Shown here: piece after piece, positions 1 to 8,785 of the stretch | Layout of the letters: every line of letters starts with the position of its first letter | Position numbering within the stretch: position 1 is the stretch's first letter | Origin: Parapristionchus giblindavisi | Lineage: Eukaryota; Nematoda; Chromadorea; Rhabditida; Diplogasteridae | Length of the DNA: 64,000 nt | NCBI GenBank assembly: GCA_943737045.1 | Contig: CALSFV010000226.1 | Location: forward strand, 682,001 to 746,000 | Direction of reading: 5' to 3' | Translations under genes and position numbers: made by a program | The notes under the pieces: generated by a model | The model's database searches: none | The model's input: the letters and a program-made list of their open reading frames with translations, nothing else | Told to the model about the DNA's origin: nothing

Positions 1-512
1 AACGATACTAATCGTGTCATATACCATGTGAAAGAGAAAAAAATTCTGAATCGTACACACTTTAGCTCATGTCGAACCGTATTATTTCACAGTCGCCACA
101 ATGGCCGAAGTACAAAAGGAGCTTTTACTCTTATATGATGAAAATCGCTTGTGAAATGTGTATAATGGCAATGATACCTATCTTGTCGTATACCGAACGA
201 AAGAGCAAAAAAATCTGAATACGATGCACTTTTCCATTCCTGAACAGCGGTCACATAGGCCAAAATGCTAAATTATCTTCCAGTACTCTTTGCATTTTCG
301 CTACAAAACAATTCATGACAAGTCAAATTGTCAACGATACTAATCGTGTCATATACCATGTGAAAGAGAAAAAAAATCTGAATCGTACACACTTCAGCTC
401 ATGTCGAACCGTATTATTTCACAGTCGCCACAATGGCCGAAGTACAAAAGTAGCTTTTACTCTTATATGATGAAAATTGCTTGTGAAATGTGATAATGGC
501 AATGACACCTAT

Positions 513-525
513 CTTGTCTCGCTAC
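513..525 (+). repeat. Deletion junction of short (221-bp) satellite variant, left array
   Basis: CTTGTC is joined directly to TCGCTAC. The 110 bp that normally lie between them, including the GAACAGCGGTCACATA segment, are missing. The same junction, with the same linked GACACC variant just upstream, occurs to the right of the LTR element. The short form therefore existed before that insertion. Confidence 0.9.
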
Positions 526-1452
526 AAAACAATTCATGACAAGTCAAATTGTCAACGATACTAATCGTGTCATATACCATGTGAAAGAGAAAAAAAATCT
601 GAATCGTACACACTTCAGCTCATGTCGAACCGTATTATTTCACAGTCGCCACAATGGCCGAAGTACAAAAGTAGCTTTTACTCTTATATGATGAAAATCG
701 CTTGTGAAATGTGATAATGGCAATGATACCTATCTTGTCGTATACCGAACGAAAGAGCAAAAAAATCTGAATACGATACACTTTTCCATTCCTGAACAGC
801 GGTCACATAGACCAAAATGCTAAGTTATCTTCCAGTACTCTTTGCATTTTCGCTACAAAACAATTCATGACAAGTCAAATTGTCAACGATACTAATCGTG
901 TCATATACCATGTGAAAGAGAAAAAAAATTCTGAATCGTACACACTTCAGCTCATGTCGAACCGTATTATTTCACAGTCGCCACAATGGCCGAAGTACAA
1001 AAGTAGCTTTTACTCTTATATGATGAAAATCGCTTGTGAAATGTGAAAATGGCAATGATACCTATCTTGTCGTATACCGAACGAAAGAGCAAAAAAACTG
1101 AATACGATACACTTTTCCATTCCTGAACAGCGGTCACATAGGCCAAAATGCTAAATTATCTTCCAGTACTCTTTGCATTTTCACTACAAAACAATTCATG
1201 ACAAGTCAAATTGTCAACGATACTAATCGTGTCATATACCATGTGAAAGAGAAAAAAATTCTGAATCGTACACACTTCAGCTCATGTCGAACCGTATTAT
1301 TTCACAGTCGCCACAATGGCCGAAGTACAAAAGGAGCTTTTACTCTTATATGATGAAAATCTTTTGTGAAATGTGATAATGGCAATGATACCTATCTTGT
1401 CGTATACCGAACGAAAGAGCAAAAAAATCTGAATACGATGCACTTTTCCATT

Positions 1453-1456
1453 CCTG
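1453..1456. repeat. Target-site duplication, left copy (CCTG)
   Basis: The satellite reads CATTCCTG up to the LTR, and the array resumes after the element with CCTGAACAGCGG. The four bases CCTG are therefore present on both sides. Duplication of 4-6 bp is the usual product of LTR-retrotransposon integrase. It shows that the element inserted into a normal monomer. Confidence 0.85.
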
Positions 1457-1823
1457 TGTACGAAAGTAACTTTAGCCGGAGTTCTCCTTTTGCTGTGATA
1501 CCACAAGACCAAAGACCAAAGATCAATAAATATAAACTTTATCTACACTGACTAAGACGAAACACAATCCAAGAACAACTACTACACAACCTCACTCTAC
1601 AACGACATGAGTCCCAGACTAAAGATGATACAACGAAAGACACGACATCAACTTACAATTATGGTAATGGACCATAATTGATTACAATGCAAAACAAATG
1701 AGACATAGAAATAAATGCAAAAGTAATATAATTAGCATAATGACTAGAACACAAAATACAATTACAAAGATCATATATCAATAGTAGGAGAATTATCATA
1801 GGGCTGGGTATCCAACCCTAACA
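1457..1823 (-). repeat. 3' LTR of the retrotransposon (left on the + strand)
   Basis: Direct repeat of 8145-8511, 367 bp, with TG...CA ends when read on either strand. In element orientation this is the downstream LTR, so it supplies the transcript end. Its first 53 bases (1823 down to 1771) also encode the last 16 residues and the stop codon of the Gag-protease frame. It contains a 9-bp perfect inverted repeat (1656-1664 with 1672-1680). No canonical AATAAA is present on the minus strand; GATAAA occurs near the far end. Confidence 0.95.
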
Positions 1824-4800
1824 TCTCCCTCCTCCTCCTCCAGCATGTCCTCATGCGATCAAAATTCTTCTTAACACGAAATCCTCGCGATGAATTAATA
1901 ACATTATACATCGCATACTGACATTCTTCTTTTTTATTTACTCCAAATCCTCGAGATGTATCAACAACATTATAGTGACATTCGTCTCTCTTCTTTACTC
2001 CAAATCCTTGAGAAGAATTGATAACGTTACAGTGACAGTGATTAGAATGGTCACAAGTCAATCGATATTCACAATCGTTATTGATTATATGATCAGATGA
2101 ACTCTCGTCGTAATCATCTATACGACCTCTATCAATTACGGTATCTTTACAACACGTCAAGTTATTCCTCTCCAGATATCCTTTCCGCACAATCCTTCCA
2201 TATCCATCATTATATCCTCTATCCTCACCATATTCATGTTTCAATCTACTACGGAATCTACCCAATTCCGTACGATTCCAACAGCCGTTTTCAGGTCTAT
2301 AGCGATTAGCTCGACCATATTGTACTCGGTTTTGATGTACACTTCGTTCTATCTGATTGACAGCTTTGTCATTTCTAAACGAGTCGTGACAAGTCTTGAT
2401 GCTCTCCAAATTCTCCTTAGCTTCAATGCTGGCAGTCTTTTTATCAACAGACACTGCTTGTTCCACCAAACATAATTCCTTATCGATATGACCATTTCCT
2501 TCATCTTTGGCACAATATCGTTTGACCACTTTAACCCAATCACCTCTATCCTTACTCTTCTTATCAATCCGATGATCTTCCATACTTTTATCTATTCCAT
2601 CCTTATTCATCCGATCCGATAAAGCAAATACCGAGTGATTATCGAGAACAGGGGTCTTGAATTCCTTAGGCAATTCCTCATCCCTTGTCTTCTCTATCAT
2701 CTGTGGAACCAACTCAGTATGATCTAGTCCTTTCTCTTCACTCTTCACATCGTTCAGAGTGAGAAAGCGACGACACGCTTCATCTTTATCCACATTGACC
2801 TCCTCAATACTCTTAGCATATGATCCCACAACCACTCCTCCCATTCCATCCTTATTCCTCCGATCCGATAAAGCAAATGCCGAGTGGTTCTCCAGAAGAA
2901 CAGACTTGAATTCCTTAGGCAATTCCTCGTCCCTTGTCTTCTCTATCTTTTGTGGAACCAACTCAGCCTGATCTGTTCCTTTCTCTTCACTCTTCCCATC
3001 ATTCAGAGCGAGAAAGCTACAAGCCTTATCCTTATCATCATTAATCTCCTCCATAGTATTATCACAAGATCCTTCCACATCGTCTGCTTTGAAGTTCGAA
3101 CTATTCATTACAGGTAGTAGGCACTTATCAGTTACACCTGATTCACATAGACCATCAACCTTATCCTTATCATCATTAATCTCCTCCATAGTCTTATCAC
3201 ATGATACCTCAATATCGCCTGCTTTGAAGTTCGAACTATTCATTACAGGTAGTAGGCACTTATCAGTTACACCTGATTCACATAGACCATCAACCTTATC
3301 CTTATCATCTTTAATCTCCTCCATAGTCTTATCACATGATACCTCAATATCGTCTGCTTTGAAGTTCGAACTATTCATTACAGGTAGTAGGCACTTATCA
3401 GTTACACCTGATTTGCATAGACCATCAACTATGTTATCAGTAACTGAACACAAAAAGCTCGTTCCGGTGGCACCATTCACCTTCACACTACCCGCAACAC
3501 TAGGGCGTAGTATCATAGGAGAGATTACTTTAGCTCCATGCTTATCACTATCATCGTGATGTGCTCCTCTTAATCCAATCGATACACCCAACGAGAACAC
3601 AGCATTCATTCCAATGATGACATCTACAATACTATCACGTAGTACATGGAATGCTACCTCAGCCTTTTTACTGTTCTCACATAGTTCCACTTCCAATTTA
3701 CATCTACCAACAATAACCATTTCTCCTCTTGATGCATTCATTACACCCTCATTCTGAGATGAAGATACGAAGTTGGCCTCCTTATCCGACTTCTTGATCT
3801 TCTTCATCATTTCGTACGAAATAACACTAACATCGGATCCAGTGTCAAGCAACACTTTCATACAGTGCTTATCTACTTTGGCATCGATCAATAGTCTCTT
3901 TCCTACGTATGCATCAACACTAATACTATCAAGCTTAGATATGTCATGTATCACTAGTGCATTGATCTGTCTCCCATCTCGACCAAATTCATTTGCACTC
4001 TGTCGTGATTGACCAGTGTTAGCATTCGGTGTAATGTGTTGTTCATTTGATCCATAGTTGATTCCATAACCATTCACTGAAGGTGGAAATCGAGTGAAAG
4101 GATGATTCTGGGTGAACGAAGGTGGACCTTGATATCCTCCTTGACTACCATATCCTCCTTGACTACCATATCCTCCTTGGCTACCATATCCTCCTTGACT
4201 ACCATATCCTCCTCCATTACGGGCATATGAAGTACATACAGTAGACTTATCACCATTCAGTGGCGGTGAAAATTGAGTGAAAGGTGGACTCGGGACGAAC
4301 GAGGGTGGACCTTGATATCCTCCTTGACTACTATATCGTCGTCCATTATGGGTAGATGAAGTACATACAGTAGATATGTGTCCCTTTCCTCCACACTTCA
4401 AGCATTGTACATTAGAGAATTTGGGTAGATTTGGCGCGTTACTATGGGGAATATCCGTAGATGCACGGTTATTCTGAGATGTTCCATGTCGCCCATTATC
4501 TTCATCTCTATTGCTCTTTTCAACAGTTCTATCAATGTATTCCATTCTAAGCAAGTACTCCTTCATTGCTTCATATGGATCATTATCTCTCTGTGAGAGC
4601 AGCAATACTTCAGCATGTTCCTTTCTCCCTTCGACTACTTTCAGTAAATGAACAACTCGCATCTTCTCAAGGATCTCAGTATTATAGAGTTTACTAGTGT
4701 ACTTCTCCATCTTTACACAATACTCACTAGCAGTATTCAGTTTGAGAGAGTCTAGCTTCTTGCTGTACTCTACGTTAGCATATGGGGTCTTTCCACTAAC

Positions 4801-7236
4801 TTTATCTTCAAACCATTTAATCATCTCCTTATACTGTCCCTTATTCCTTATCTTATCAGGCATGGTCAACCATATATCATTAGCTCTTCCTCTCAGGAAT
4901 GATTCAAAATATGCAATCCTCATGTCTTCGCTTGCTGCACCAAAGCGTAAAGTGAATTGTTTCATAAATGAATCAAACTTTTCCTCCTTATTAGCATTGA
5001 ATGATCCTAATGATGGAAGCTGTGCTAGTCTGGCTTGTTCAGCGCTGATTCTCAATGCATTCTCCATCAATTTAGCCTGTTCAACATTGAAATTCACTGT
5101 CCTTTCCATGACTTTAACACAGTCCATTAATCCTTCAATGACAACAGTACTATGGCTTGCAGTGGAGGGACCCGAACATGCACTAGTAGATGATGCGGAG
5201 CTACGCAACGGCATTTGTCTCTCGCGATTGTCAGTGTAATCGATAATTGGCATACCGTTGCTCGGTTGCTGTTTTTGCCCCGTTGGCGATTGATCCCAAC
5301 ACGTTGAACGGCATGTTTGAACAACAGAATCAATATTCACAGCAGGAGCAACATTATCATTTGAGAATCGATCTATATAATGAGCAAGACCTTCATTGGC
5401 TTGGGCTGCCCTTATCTTTCTCAGATTAAGATCCAGAATCGAAGCTTGAAGCTCTTCTTCGGCTTTCGCTAAGAGTTCCTTCCTCTTCGCCAACTGCTCT
5501 GCTCGAATCCTGAGCTCCTCCCTACTCTTCAATTCCATCCTCTCTGTAACTGAAGCTACACTACTATTACTACTCAATACTGATACATAATCCTCATCAA
5601 CCATACGATTATCCTTATCTCCTCTGCATGCATTATGGTCTCTTATACTATGAACAGTGTGATAATCATCGTCAGTACCTCGAGAAATTTCAATATGTGA
5701 ATCATCTTTCTCTCCAACTGTATGAAGACTTTTTCGTTGATCAATCATGCTATTTTGAGATCTACGACTTTCAGTCTGATAATCACTTCGATTCATAGCA
5801 TTTATATGTCTATTATCGTTAGACGATACATTAGAGTTCAGTCTGTGAGATGGAACCTTGTCACTTTCATTAAGATCTTCTTCTCGTACATATCTTTTGT
5901 CATAAACATGATTCTCGTTATGTTTTCGAGTCAATCTTCTAGAAACGACTGAATGGTTATCTCTGACACTATTATTATCATCTCTAGCGACCATAGACAT
6001 AGATCTATTAATGATATAGATGGATCTATCACATTCAGAACCAGCCTGATCATCATTATCCTTATAATTATATCGGTTAATCTGTCCATTTGCATTAATA
6101 ATGGAAACCGATCGATCACGACGTGGGTCATTCTCATTTAAATGAGTCTGATGTTGATCCATTATCATATCACTTCGAACCATATTGCTATTCGTCTTCC
6201 TTATATTCTCCCTCTTTCGCTGCTCTAATATCTGATTAGTTAATTCGACTCTTTCAATCAACTGTGACACACTCAGATTGCTCAGATCATCAATACCAGT
6301 AGCAGCTACTATCTCTGCTACTTCTACGGTTGTTATGAGTGGATAACCCTTGTTGTCCTTCTCATTCACAATCATCTTCCGATATTGCAGCAACTCCTCC
6401 ACCCTCTTAAGTTCCATTCCTTCATCCTCAATCAACTTCAACTCCTCATTACGTTTGCTCAATCTATCATTCTCTTTACCCAAATCCTTACATACGCCAT
6501 TACGAGGAATATCAGATCTGTTATCACATCTTATTCCACTGTACAAGTTTAGTATCATCTGACTTGACTTTTCCTGAAGATCTCGAAGACTTTTAATATT
6601 ACTCTTCAGTGACTCTTCTGCTGATCTCGCAGTACTATCAGTTGCATATGATATGTTAGAGTGATCAAGCGCAGTAATCTCTCTTGTACTTGAACCAATG
6701 GAACTTCTTGATGTACTTGTAACTGATCTATTATCACTACTTCTGCTATCTACAGTACTCAATTCTTTAGATGATCTTTGATCTTCGATAGAGGTTCTAG
6801 ATTCATCAATAATTGACAATAACTGTGCCATATTCAGAGTACCATTCCTCACTCCATCTCTTATAAACACATAAAATCTCTCATGATTCATTACCGTGTT
6901 CCTCAATGTACTGATCTCTTTATGATGGCTAACCTCCTTCTCACTATGATAACTTTCTCGATTGAATATTCTTTCTTTCACATTATGAATATTCATATAG
7001 TTATCATTATGAATGCCTTTCAATTCCTCACGCAGAATCTTAATTAACGTGGTACTTTGATCATTCAAATTCAATTGTGAGATTCGAGACATAGCCAAAT
7101 CGGTGACATTAACAATAGAATCAAGTCTGTCATTCATTTCTCTCATGTACTCAATAAAACTCTTGTTATCATTCATATCTGTTTGTGTTCTCGATGTTGC
7201 ATTCATATCAGTCATCCTTGATATAGTGTGAATCAA
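1771..7236 (-). CDS. Gag-protease polyprotein of the LTR retrotransposon
   Basis: An uninterrupted 1821-residue frame, starting at the first ATG in frame (Met8 and Met11 are alternatives). The first ~250 residues are polar and helical-looking. A charged coiled-coil-like stretch rich in Glu, Lys, Arg and Leu lies around 565-620. Residues ~750-900 resemble a Gag capsid (FLRGRANDIW, then a helical region ending near LRMEYIDR). A single CCHC knuckle, CLKCGGKGHISTVC, lies at 945-958, where nucleic-acid binding is expected. Gly-Tyr-Ser-Gln repeats follow at ~1005-1040. A retropepsin has its catalytic DTGS at 1131-1134 and a downstream DVIIGMNAVF flap-distal motif; it should cleave the polyprotein. 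A 45-residue unit is then present three times (~1270-1400). The sequence ELPKEFK...ENHSAFALSD and a diverged second copy resemble the linker before reverse transcriptase in Ty3/Gypsy Pol, but no polymerase follows. The tail is rich in Arg, His and Cys, with three related SSRGF-VKK segments. The last 16 residues lie in the LTR. The long open frame suggests recent function. Confidence 0.88.
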   Translation of the reverse strand: MIHTISRMTDMNATSRTQTDMNDNKSFIEYMREMNDRLDSIVNVTDLAMSRISQLNLNDQSTTLIKILREELKGIHNDNYMNIHNVKERIFNRESYHSEKEVSHHKEISTLRNTVMNHERFYVFIRDGVRNGTLNMAQLLSIIDESRTSIEDQRSSKELSTVDSRSSDNRSVTSTSRSSIGSSTREITALDHSNISYATDSTARSAEESLKSNIKSLRDLQEKSSQMILNLYSGIRCDNRSDIPRNGVCKDLGKENDRLSKRNEELKLIEDEGMELKRVEELLQYRKMIVNEKDNKGYPLITTVEVAEIVAATGIDDLSNLSVSQLIERVELTNQILEQRKRENIRKTNSNMVRSDMIMDQHQTHLNENDPRRDRSVSIINANGQINRYNYKDNDDQAGSECDRSIYIINRSMSMVARDDNNSVRDNHSVVSRRLTRKHNENHVYDKRYVREEDLNESDKVPSHRLNSNVSSNDNRHINAMNRSDYQTESRRSQNSMIDQRKSLHTVGEKDDSHIEISRGTDDDYHTVHSIRDHNACRGDKDNRMVDEDYVSVLSSNSSVASVTERMELKSREELRIRAEQLAKRKELLAKAEEELQASILDLNLRKIRAAQANEGLAHYIDRFSNDNVAPAVNIDSVVQTCRSTCWDQSPTGQKQQPSNGMPIIDYTDNRERQMPLRSSASSTSACSGPSTASHSTVVIEGLMDCVKVMERTVNFNVEQAKLMENALRISAEQARLAQLPSLGSFNANKEEKFDSFMKQFTLRFGAASEDMRIAYFESFLRGRANDIWLTMPDKIRNKGQYKEMIKWFEDKVSGKTPYANVEYSKKLDSLKLNTASEYCVKMEKYTSKLYNTEILEKMRVVHLLKVVEGRKEHAEVLLLSQRDNDPYEAMKEYLLRMEYIDRTVEKSNRDEDNGRHGTSQNNRASTDIPHSNAPNLPKFSNVQCLKCGGKGHISTVCTSSTHNGRRYSSQGGYQGPPSFVPSPPFTQFSPPLNGDKSTVCTSYARNGGGYGSQGGYGSQGGYGSQGGYGSQGGYQGPPSFTQNHPFTRFPPSVNGYGINYGSNEQHITPNANTGQSRQSANEFGRDGRQINALVIHDISKLDSISVDAYVGKRLLIDAKVDKHCMKVLLDTGSDVSVISYEMMKKIKKSDKEANFVSSSQNEGVMNASRGEMVIVGRCKLEVELCENSKKAEVAFHVLRDSIVDVIIGMNAVFSLGVSIGLRGAHHDDSDKHGAKVISPMILRPSVAGSVKVNGATGTSFLCSVTDNIVDGLCKSGVTDKCLLPVMNSSNFKADDIEVSCDKTMEEIKDDKDKVDGLCESGVTDKCLLPVMNSSNFKAGDIEVSCDKTMEEINDDKDKVDGLCESGVTDKCLLPVMNSSNFKADDVEGSCDNTMEEINDDKDKACSFLALNDGKSEEKGTDQAELVPQKIEKTRDEELPKEFKSVLLENHSAFALSDRRNKDGMGGVVVGSYAKSIEEVNVDKDEACRRFLTLNDVKSEEKGLDHTELVPQMIEKTRDEELPKEFKTPVLDNHSVFALSDRMNKDGIDKSMEDHRIDKKSKDRGDWVKVVKRYCAKDEGNGHIDKELCLVEQAVSVDKKTASIEAKENLESIKTCHDSFRNDKAVNQIERSVHQNRVQYGRANRYRPENGCWNRTELGRFRSRLKHEYGEDRGYNDGYGRIVRKGYLERNNLTCCKDTVIDRGRIDDYDESSSDHIINNDCEYRLTCDHSNHCHCNVINSSQGFGVKKRDECHYNVVDTSRGFGVNKKEECQYAMYNVINSSRGFRVKKNFDRMRTCWRRRREMLGLDTQPYDNSPTIDI
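1824..1841 (-). promoter_or_regulatory. Polypurine tract (plus-strand primer site)
   Basis: The minus strand reads GGAGGAGGAGGAGGGAGA, 18 purines ending exactly at the first base of the 3' LTR. This is where an RNase H-resistant purine primer for plus-strand DNA synthesis is expected. The tract is also coding: it forms most of the run W-R-R-R-R-E near the C-terminus of the Gag-protease frame. Confidence 0.88.
3070..3435 (-). repeat. 135-bp tandem repeat inside the polyprotein frame, three copies
   Basis: The segment beginning GAAGTTCGAACTATTCATTA recurs at 3091, 3226 and 3361, exactly 135 bp apart, giving a 45-residue protein unit (VTDKCLLPVMNSSNFKA...). The period is divisible by three, so the frame is kept. 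Copies differ at a few bases, mostly changing one residue each. The repeat sits just after the protease, where reverse transcriptase would normally begin. Confidence 0.92.
4126..4212 (-). repeat. Short in-frame repeat encoding Gly-Tyr-Gly-Ser-Gln units
   Basis: The plus strand repeats TATCCTCCTTGACTACCA with one variant copy, an 18-bp period encoding GGYGSQ about four times. It lies between the zinc knuckle and the protease. Such low-complexity glycine-tyrosine tracts are usually flexible linkers; a nucleic-acid or self-association role is only a guess. Confidence 0.85.
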
Positions 7237-8131
7237 TTACAGTACAGCCCGACTTACAAAGATCAAAGATCAAGTCCAATCAGTAAAAGTACCAACTAAA
7301 ACGGCGTGGGAATCAAATGAATCAGCTTTCACACAAACGCACAGTCACACAAAGATCAAGAGTTCAGAGTTCAAAGATCAAATGTTACCGGTCACACAAA
7401 GAGCAAAGATCACAGATCACCTTGGATCGATCTCAACCGTACACTTACAAATAGATCGTATCTCTTTCGACTCCTTATTCTGCAACGTCGTCTTGCTATT
7501 GAGGGTTCAACCACTTCTCAATCACCTCGCTTGGGAAACGTCGCACTGCTACACCACAACCAGGGGAGTCGACTTTCCGAGGCGCAAGACCACAGGACGT
7601 TACACTTATCGAGTGCTTCTCTTCTTCTCTACCGTATCTTCTTCTTTGTCGATCGGGTCGTAGATCCTATGCCTCTCGACAGTCAAACGATGATCTTGAC
7701 CTCCAATCGCTCGGGAGTCTTACGACAGTCAACCGAGGTAATACGGTATTCACAATCAATCGGGAGTCTTTCGACGGTCAACCGAGATAATACGTATTCA
7801 CAATCAATCGGGAGTCTTTCGACAGTCAACCGAGATAATACGTATTCACAATCAATCGGGAGTCTTGCGACAGTCAACCGAGATAATACGTATTCGCAAT
7901 CAATCGGGAGTCTTTCGACAGTCAACCGAGATAATACGTCCTTCACAATCAATCGGGAGTCTTTCGACAGTCAACCGAGATTCAGCTGGCGACGGCGATG
8001 GAGCTTCAGCTGACGACGGCGTGAAGACGATGGCGTGAAGACAAAGCACAATACGATCCTCTTTCTCTCTCTTAGTCAAAAAGTAGATCAATTTGGTCAA
8101 TGATACAAGTGGTTTTCAGCAAGCAAAGGTC
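7237..8131 (-). other. Leader region of the retrotransposon, between primer site and Gag start
   Basis: About 900 bp with no convincing coding sequence. It carries a 48-bp minisatellite (7702-7983), a short tandem duplication built on GACGGCGTGAAGAC near 8014-8042, and many AAAGATCA words between 7256 and 7412. It would form the 5' untranslated leader of the genomic RNA, where packaging and dimerisation signals are expected; none can be assigned by eye. Short frames across the minisatellite exist on both strands because its period is a multiple of three. Confidence 0.7.
7702..7983 (-). repeat. 48-bp minisatellite in the retrotransposon leader
   Basis: TCAATCGGGAGTCTTTCGAC recurs at 7756, 7804, 7852, 7900 and 7949. 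The spacing is 48 bp, with one 49-bp unit, plus a diverged leading unit from about 7702 and a partial last unit. The inner units differ by only one to three bases, so they were recently expanded or homogenised. Copy number could differ between element copies. Confidence 0.93.
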
Positions 8132-8144
8132 GGTTCGGCCCCCA
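8132..8144 (-). promoter_or_regulatory. Primer-binding site, proline-tRNA-like
   Basis: Immediately inside the 5' LTR, the minus strand begins TGGGGGCCGAACC, with no spacer. The plus strand GGTTCGGCCCCCA would equal the 3' end of the primer tRNA: CCA, discriminator C, then acceptor bases TTCGGCC. A C discriminator is characteristic of eukaryotic tRNA-Pro, so tRNA-Pro is the best guess. The host tRNA set is not in the window, so the match length cannot be checked. Confidence 0.65.
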
Positions 8145-8511
8145 TGTACGAAAGTAACTTTAGCCGGAGTTCTCCTTTTGCTGTGATACCACAAGACCAA
8201 AGACCAAAGATCAATAAATATAAACTTTATCTACACTGACTAAGACGAAACACAATCCAAGAACAACTACTACACAACCTCACTCTACAACGACATGAGT
8301 CCCAGACTAAAGATGATACAACGAAAGACACGACATCAACTTACAATTATGGTAATGGACCATAATTGATTACAATGCAAAACAAATGAGACATAGAAAT
8401 AAATGCAAAAGTAATATAATTAGCATAATGACTAGAACACAAAATACAATTACAAAGATCATATATCAATAGTAGGAGAATTATCATAGGGCTGGGTATC
8501 CAACCCTAACA
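8145..8511 (-). repeat. 5' LTR of the retrotransposon (right on the + strand)
   Basis: Identical to 1457-1823 over 367 bp by direct reading. In element orientation it starts at 8511 with TGTTAGGG and ends at 8145 with CGTACA. It should contain the promoter. The C-terminal codons of the polyprotein are present here too, as a copy without function. The 9-bp inverted repeat lies at 8344-8352 and 8360-8368. Confidence 0.95.
8212..8225 (-). promoter_or_regulatory. Possible TATA element of the retrotransposon promoter
   Basis: The minus strand reads GTTTATATTTATTG about 287 nt into the 5' LTR, leaving roughly 67 nt before the LTR end. That position fits a U3 promoter with a short R-U5. The LTR is A+T-rich overall, so a chance TATA-like word is quite possible. 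Confidence 0.3.
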
Positions 8512-8515
8512 CCTG
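8512..8515. repeat. Target-site duplication, right copy (CCTG)
   Basis: The satellite resumes here with CCTGAACAGCGG, repeating the four bases that precede the left LTR. Removing the element and one CCTG restores an uninterrupted monomer. Confidence 0.85.
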
Positions 8516-8785
8516 AACAGCGGTCACATAGACCAAAATGCTAAATTATCTTCCAGTACTCTTTGCATTTTCGCTACAAAACAATTCATGACAAGTCAAA
8601 TTGTCAACGATACTAATCGTGTCATATACCATGTGAAAGAGAAAAAAATTCTGAATCGTACACACTTCAGCTCATGTCGAACCGTATTATTTCACAGTCG
8701 CCACTATGGCCGAAGTACAAAAGTAGCTTTTACTCTTATATGATGAAAATCGCTTGTGAAATGTGATAATGGCAATGACACCTAT

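Larger units (their letters stand above)
1..1456 (+). repeat. 331-bp satellite array, left flank of the LTR element
   Basis: Head-to-tail copies of the A+T-rich satellite that fills the window; the array is already in progress at base 1. Most monomers are about 331 bp. One carries the 110-bp deletion that defines the 221-bp short variant (junction near 518). Small differences between copies, such as GTAGC versus GGAGC after GTACAAAA, mark subtypes. The block ends abruptly at CCTG, where the LTR element begins. No coding capacity is conserved across monomers; short frames here are chance openings in repeat sequence. Confidence 0.95.
1457..8511 (-). mobile_element. Complete LTR retrotransposon, Gag-protease only, probably non-autonomous
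   Basis: A 7055-bp element inserted in the satellite. It has two 367-bp LTRs starting TG and ending CA, a CCTG target duplication, a primer-binding site next to the upstream LTR (8132-8144), an 18-nt purine tract next to the downstream LTR (1824-1841), and one long minus-strand frame (1771-7236). The LTRs read as identical base for base, which implies a recent insertion. The frame carries a Gag-like region, a CCHC zinc knuckle and a retropepsin. I found no reverse transcriptase YxDD box, RNase H, or HHCC/DDE integrase core in any frame. It probably depends on polymerase and integrase supplied by a related autonomous element. Ty3/Gypsy affinity is likely from the CCHC-protease order and a short pre-RT-linker-like segment, but it is not certain. 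Confidence 0.92.

Noticed and set aside
3089..3559. 156-codon frame on the plus strand
   Set aside because: It is antisense to the Gag-protease frame and lies in the 135-bp repeats, whose period keeps several frames open. It has no recognisable domain.
1771..7236. Reverse transcriptase or integrase inside the long frame
   Set aside because: I looked for YxDD, the RNase H acidic pattern and HHCC/DDE spacing and found none. Only weak Pol-edge similarities remain, and these are reported as findings.
7531..8013. 160-codon plus-strand and 89-codon minus-strand frames in the leader
   Set aside because: Both are products of the 48-bp minisatellite, whose period is divisible by three. Repetition alone explains the open frames.
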